A DNA stretch of 9,275 bases from Dehalococcoidia bacterium (lineage in GTDB: Bacteria; Chloroflexota; Dehalococcoidia; Dehalococcoidales; RBG-16-60-22), in assembly GCA_004375725.1 (NCBI GenBank), contig SOKS01000017.1:1-9275 (forward strand), given 5' to 3'. A program made the translations under genes and the position numbers. Of the stretch, positions 6,253 to 9,275 are shown in pieces (position 1 is the first letter of the stretch; every line of letters starts with the position of its first letter). Below the pieces are notes generated by a model. It was not told where the DNA came from, did not search any database, and saw only the letters and a list, made by a program, of their open reading frames with translations.

Positions 6253-6789
6253 GTGCAAGATGAAGAGAGCCTCGTCCGGCGGGCGAAAGAGCATGACGAG
6301 GCGGCTTTAACACAATTATATGAGGAGAACTTCGATAAGATTTATCGATATATAGTTCTCAAAATAGGAGATAGGACCGAGGCGGAGGATATGACACAGC
6401 AGGTCTTTCTGAAGGCGTTCAAAGCTATCTCCGGCTACAAGTCGAGGGGAAGCCCGTTCTCTTCCTGGCTGTTTCGCATTGCCCGCAACCAGGTGGTTGA
6501 CTACTGGAGAAAGAAGTCGAAACGGGCAACGGTTCCCCTTGATGAAGCGCGGGTCGGCAGCAGCAACAGCAATCCCAGTTCCGAGGCAGAACGGAAGATG
6601 GATATTGAAAATCTGGTTGCGGCCGCCAAGCGGCTGACAAGCATGCAGAGGGAAGTGGTTTCACTCCGCTTTGCTGGCGACTTGTCGGTGGCACAGGTAG
6701 CCGGATTAATGGGCAAGAGTGAGGGAGCCATCAAGGCCTTGCAGCACAGTGCCGTGGTATCTCTGCGCAAAATGCTGGCGACAGGTTAA
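6253..6789 (+). CDS. ECF-type RNA polymerase sigma factor
   Basis: A 178-aa sigma-70 family factor of the extracytoplasmic-function type, redirecting RNA polymerase to a small regulon. Region 2 (about 21-88) reads LYEENFDKIYRYI, then EAEDMTQQVFLKAF, then SPFSSWLFRIARNQVVDYWR, the classical core- and -10-binding signature. A polar linker (90-116) leads to region 4 (about 117-176): LTSMQREVVSLRFAGDLSVA and GLMGKSEGAIKAL, the helix-turn-helix for the -35 element. The start is GTG 6253, with GGAG 7 bases upstream. Its partner gene begins 4 bp after the stop and encodes a membrane protein of the kind that often holds ECF factors inactive. The trigger and the promoters it serves cannot be read from the window. 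Confidence 0.95.
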   Translation: MQDEESLVRRAKEHDEAALTQLYEENFDKIYRYIVLKIGDRTEAEDMTQQVFLKAFKAISGYKSRGSPFSSWLFRIARNQVVDYWRKKSKRATVPLDEARVGSSNSNPSSEAERKMDIENLVAAAKRLTSMQREVVSLRFAGDLSVAQVAGLMGKSEGAIKALQHSAVVSLRKMLATG

Positions 6790-6793
6790 AGCA

Positions 6794-7888
6794 ATGAAGA
6801 ATAATAGAGAGTTTGCCAATATCTTCGACGAATGCCTGGAACGGATTCTGACCGGCGGTGAGACCGTAGAGCAATGTCTGGTCAGCTATCCGGAGCACGC
6901 CGCCGAGCTTGAGCCATTGCTGCAGACGGCACTCAACGCGAAGGAAACGCTGGAGATTGCTCCTCGCCCCGAATTTCGGGAGAGGGCCAGGTACCAGATA
7001 CTCGCCGAGCTCAGAGACATAGAAGAGAGGAAGCAGCGCCGCTTCTCATTGTTTGGCTGGCAGCCGCGCTGGGCAACGGCGGCAATTGCGGTCCTGGTAT
7101 TGCTTGTAGCCAGCAGTGGCACAGTAGCTGCCGCCGGGAACAGTATGCCGGACCAGCCACTGTATCCGGTGAAGCTGGCCACGGAGAGGGTGCGACTGGT
7201 ATTGATCCAATCAAAGCTGGGTAAGGCCGAATACTACGCGGAACTGGTGGATAAAAGAGTCAGCGAGATAGTGAACATGGCGGAAAAAGGTAAGCTGAAG
7301 CAGATGGAAAAGACTGCCGAGCGAATGAATAACCAGTTAGTGGCTATGGCAACCCTGGTGCGTACAGAAAGGGGTGCGCCGGCTGTCCTTACCGTACCGC
7401 CGGCAGTGCCAGAAGCAGTTCCCGCACCAGCGGAGGTGACGAGAGAGGCACCGGAAACCGCCGTGGCGCCTGAGGAACCGAAACCAAGCGTGATGATGGC
7501 GCCGCCTCCTCCTGAAGACGCCACGCAAGCGCCGCCACCTACCAGGGCCGGAGAGCCGCAAAAAGGTAGGCCTTCAATAACGGCAACACCGGCTAAACCA
7601 GTGCCGGAAAAAGCGCCTGTACTGGCACCGGCACCGGCGGCTGTTCCAGGGCCAGAAGGTGAAGCGGATGAAGATGAAACGCTGGACAGACGAGCCAGGT
7701 TTAAAATAATTCTTGCCCAGAACGCCAGAAGACATCCGGAGGCCCTGCGGGCAGCTTTGCAGAGAGCGCCTGAGTTGGCCAGACCGGCTCTGCTCCGAGC
7801 GCTGGAAACGTCAAATATAGAATATGAAAAACTGCTCGAGTTCCTGGAGGAATTGGAGGAGCAGGCTGAAAAAGATGACGAAGACTAA
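6794..7888 (+). CDS. DUF5667-type single-pass membrane protein, probable anti-sigma factor
   Basis: A 364-aa membrane protein next to and probably controlling the ECF sigma factor. The cytoplasmic N-terminus (about 1-90) has the module EFANIFDECLERILTGGETV and YPEHAAELEPLLQTA found in anti-sigma-like proteins of this type. One membrane segment lies at about 93-114 (WATAAIAVLVLLVASSGTVA). After it, SMPDQPLYPVKLATERVRL and KLGKAEYYAELVDKRVSEI are typical of DUF5667. A Pro/Ala-rich, low-complexity stretch (about 195-290) could span the cell wall, and a charged helical tail (295-364) follows with RHPEALRAALQRAPELARPA. No Cys/His zinc motif is seen. ATG 6794 is chosen: it lies 4 bp after the sigma stop and starts the recognisable module, although the frame is open further upstream inside the sigma gene. 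The ribosome site is weak, so coupling to sigma translation is likely. The anti-sigma role is inferred. Confidence 0.88.
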   Translation: MKNNREFANIFDECLERILTGGETVEQCLVSYPEHAAELEPLLQTALNAKETLEIAPRPEFRERARYQILAELRDIEERKQRRFSLFGWQPRWATAAIAVLVLLVASSGTVAAAGNSMPDQPLYPVKLATERVRLVLIQSKLGKAEYYAELVDKRVSEIVNMAEKGKLKQMEKTAERMNNQLVAMATLVRTERGAPAVLTVPPAVPEAVPAPAEVTREAPETAVAPEEPKPSVMMAPPPPEDATQAPPPTRAGEPQKGRPSITATPAKPVPEKAPVLAPAPAAVPGPEGEADEDETLDRRARFKIILAQNARRHPEALRAALQRAPELARPALLRALETSNIEYEKLLEFLEELEEQAEKDDED

Positions 7889-7948
7889 CCTGTATGTCCA
7901 ATACATGACTTAATCAATAAAAGTCAGACTGAAAAAACAACCTGTATG

Positions 7949-7981
7949 AAAAAGTCGCCACTAACCAAATGGCGGCTTTTT
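7949..7981 (+). terminator. Rho-independent terminator after the sigma/DUF5667 pair
   Basis: AAAAAGTCGCCA (7949-7960) pairs with TGGCGGCTTTTT (7970-7981), 12 pairs with one G-U, around a 9-base loop, and the 3' arm ends in five T residues. It lies 60 bases after the stop codon. The A-run on the left means it may also work on the minus strand. Only 38 bp separate it from the next ATG, with no good promoter in between, so some read-through may feed the SIMPL gene. Confidence 0.8.
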
Positions 7982-8019
7982 CGTTATATTAATGGAGATT
8001 AAAAACAGGGAGGTAAAGG

Positions 8020-8790
8020 ATGAAGAAAAGGTGGTTGGTGGCCATCGGTCTGGCACTGGTCGTTGCCGTGGCTGGATTGGTCGGCTGCATTCAGGAGGAA
8101 GGTGCCCTGGGTTCGATGCCATCGAGCCTGAAATTGAGCCTGAACAACCAGCAGGAAGGCATCTGGGTCAGCGGCACGGGTAAGGTTACGGCGGTTCCTG
8201 ACCTTGCAGTATTGAGGCTGGGCATTGAAGCTCAGGAATCAAGCGTGTCCGCGGCTCAGGTACAGGCGACCGGGGCGATGAATGCGGTGATGTCGGCATT
8301 GAAGGATAGTGGCATCGCCGAGAAGGATGTGCAGACACAGTACTTCAATATTCACAAAGTGACCCGCTGGGATGAAAAAGAAGGGCGAGAGGTGGTCATC
8401 GGCTATCGGGTCACCAACGTGGTAACGGCCAAGGTCAGGGAGATGGATAAGGTCGGTGCCATTATTGACGCCGTGGCGGTGGCGGGAGGCGACCTCACTC
8501 GCATTGACAGCATCGGATTCACCGTCGAGGACCCATCGGCTTATTACGATGAGGCGCGAGAGAAAGCCATGGCTGATGCTGCGTCCAAAGCCGGGCAACT
8601 GGCCGAAATGGCCGGTGTTAAGCTGGGCAAGCCAACTTATATCGCGGAGAATACTCCTTCCCCATATCCGATTTACCGCGAGGACTTCTATGGGAAAGTG
8701 GCGGCAGCCCCGGCGATGGAAACTCCAATCAGCGCCGGCGAGATGGAGATCAACCTTAATGTTCAGGTCACCTACGCAATTCTGGACTAG
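8020..8790 (+). CDS. SIMPL (DUF541) domain lipoprotein
   Basis: A 256-aa envelope lipoprotein with a SIMPL (DUF541) domain. The signal sequence MKKRWLVAIGLALVVAVAGL ends in a lipobox LVGC with Cys23 as the lipidated residue, so the protein should be anchored outside the membrane. The SIMPL domain fills about 48-255: GIWVSGTGKVTAVPDLAVLR, then VQTQYFNIHKVTRWDEKEG, GYRVTNVVTAKVREMDKVG and AREKAMADAASKAGQLAEMAGVKLGK, ending with EINLNVQVTYAIL. Members are periplasmic or surface proteins of largely unknown function; links to oxidative stress and to oligomer formation have been reported for some. ATG 8020 has a strong GGGAGG site (8008-8013). It follows the sigma/DUF5667 operon and may be controlled by it, which is inference. 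Confidence 0.93.
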   Translation: MKKRWLVAIGLALVVAVAGLVGCIQEEGALGSMPSSLKLSLNNQQEGIWVSGTGKVTAVPDLAVLRLGIEAQESSVSAAQVQATGAMNAVMSALKDSGIAEKDVQTQYFNIHKVTRWDEKEGREVVIGYRVTNVVTAKVREMDKVGAIIDAVAVAGGDLTRIDSIGFTVEDPSAYYDEAREKAMADAASKAGQLAEMAGVKLGKPTYIAENTPSPYPIYREDFYGKVAAAPAMETPISAGEMEINLNVQVTYAILD

Positions 8791-8881
8791 AAAGTAAATT
8801 GACCGGGGTGAGGGGTTATTCCTCCCGTCCCTGTTTATATAGCAAAACTGAATATCAATTAACTTAAAGGAGAAAAGGGAA

Positions 8882-9275
8882 ATGTCAAAGAAGATGAAAA
8901 TTCTCATTGCCGTGCTGGTGGCCATCCTCACCTTAACGGTTAGCGGTGCAATGGCGGTGCTGGCCCAGGATGGCGAGGAGCCTGAATTAGACGAAGAGGA
9001 ATTAATCGAAGAAACGAATGAACCAATGCCTGGGCTAAGGATGTTTGCTGCCGCGCTGGCATCAGATGAACTTCTTTCCAGGGTGTCCGATATCCTGGGT
9101 ATCTCCGAGGAAGAGCTGAGCGATGCCTTTACGCAGGCGAAACAGGAGATGATGGCTGAGCGTTGTGAGGAAGCATTCTACGAATTCCTGGACAGGGCGG
9201 TTGCGGAAGAGCTACTCACGGAGGGAGAAGCTCAAGATATCAAGGAATGGTGGGAGCAGAAGCCGGAAGCTCTTA
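8882..9275 (+). CDS. Secreted acidic helical protein, partial (cut by window end)
   Basis: An open frame starts at ATG 8882 with AAAGGAG at 8866-8872, 9 bases upstream, and runs off the end after 131 visible residues. It begins MSKKMKILIAVLVAILTLTV followed by SGAMAVLAQDGEE, a clear Sec signal peptide with probable cleavage after ALA-type residues around 26-28. A very acidic stretch follows (EEPELDEEELIEE). Then come helical segments SRVSDILGISEEELSDAFTQ and AFYEFLDRAVAEELLTEGEA, ending with IKEWWEQKPEAL. The pattern of a helix with LGISEEEL and a later GEA-QDIKEWWEQKPEAL is one I associate with small exported proteins of Dehalococcoidia, of unknown function. It lies 91 bp after the SIMPL gene. 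The product is a hypothetical exported protein; the C-terminus is not visible. Confidence 0.85.
   Translation, partial: MSKKMKILIAVLVAILTLTVSGAMAVLAQDGEEPELDEEELIEETNEPMPGLRMFAAALASDELLSRVSDILGISEEELSDAFTQAKQEMMAERCEEAFYEFLDRAVAEELLTEGEAQDIKEWWEQKPEAL

Noticed and set aside
7887..7948. Direct repeat AACCTGTATG (7887-7896 and 7939-7948) and small inverted repeats after the DUF5667 gene
   Set aside because: Ten bases in an AT-rich gap can occur by chance; no element or gene lies between the copies.
8799..8830. TTGACC and GC-rich stretch after the SIMPL gene as promoter or terminator
   Set aside because: No -10 box lies at the right distance, the possible stem has only about four consecutive pairs and no T-run follows.
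8239..8931. Long open frame (230 aa) antisense to the SIMPL gene
   Set aside because: Most of it mirrors the SIMPL coding sequence; the composition is His/Arg-rich as expected of a shadow frame.

Overview
The window looks like a chromosomal segment of a Chloroflexota bacterium, most likely from the Dehalococcoidia. This rests on the set of genes: a yebC-ruvC-ruvA operon next to a long RimI-type acetyltransferase, an ECF sigma factor paired with a membrane-anchored DUF5667-type protein, a SIMPL (DUF541) lipoprotein and a small acidic secreted protein. The lineage is an inference from protein character, since no rRNA or other taxonomic marker is present.

Left part (about 1-3401) is accessory DNA. 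It opens with four head-to-tail 18-bp units containing the palindrome CACGTG. Next come a promoter and a 136-aa protein of unknown function, then a 577-aa large serine recombinase whose stop codon lies at the edge of a long GC-rich hairpin repeat. Facing it is an AT-rich gene for a 309-aa protein with a C-terminal Apea-like HEPN domain carrying an intact R-x4-H motif. The start codon of the HEPN gene overlaps the stop codon of ruvA by one base, so it has become the last cistron of the DNA-repair operon. ruvB, which often follows ruvA, is not in the window.

Middle part (3401-6057, all minus strand) is core genome. yebC, ruvC and ruvA read leftward from a well-formed sigma-70 type promoter at 5308-5336. 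ruvC and ruvA overlap by 4 bp. Upstream lies rimI, also on the minus strand and probably started at a TTG codon.

Right part (6133-9275, plus strand) is an envelope-signalling neighbourhood. An intergenic region holds a perfect 14-bp palindrome and precedes an ECF sigma factor. Four bases after it comes a single-pass membrane protein, the probable regulator of that sigma factor. A rho-independent terminator closes this pair. A SIMPL lipoprotein and the 5' part of a secreted acidic helical protein, cut by the window end, follow.

The most interesting point is the accessory left part fused to a repair operon: a predicted HEPN RNase translated from the yebC-ruvC-ruvA transcript, beside a serine recombinase that may have brought it in.
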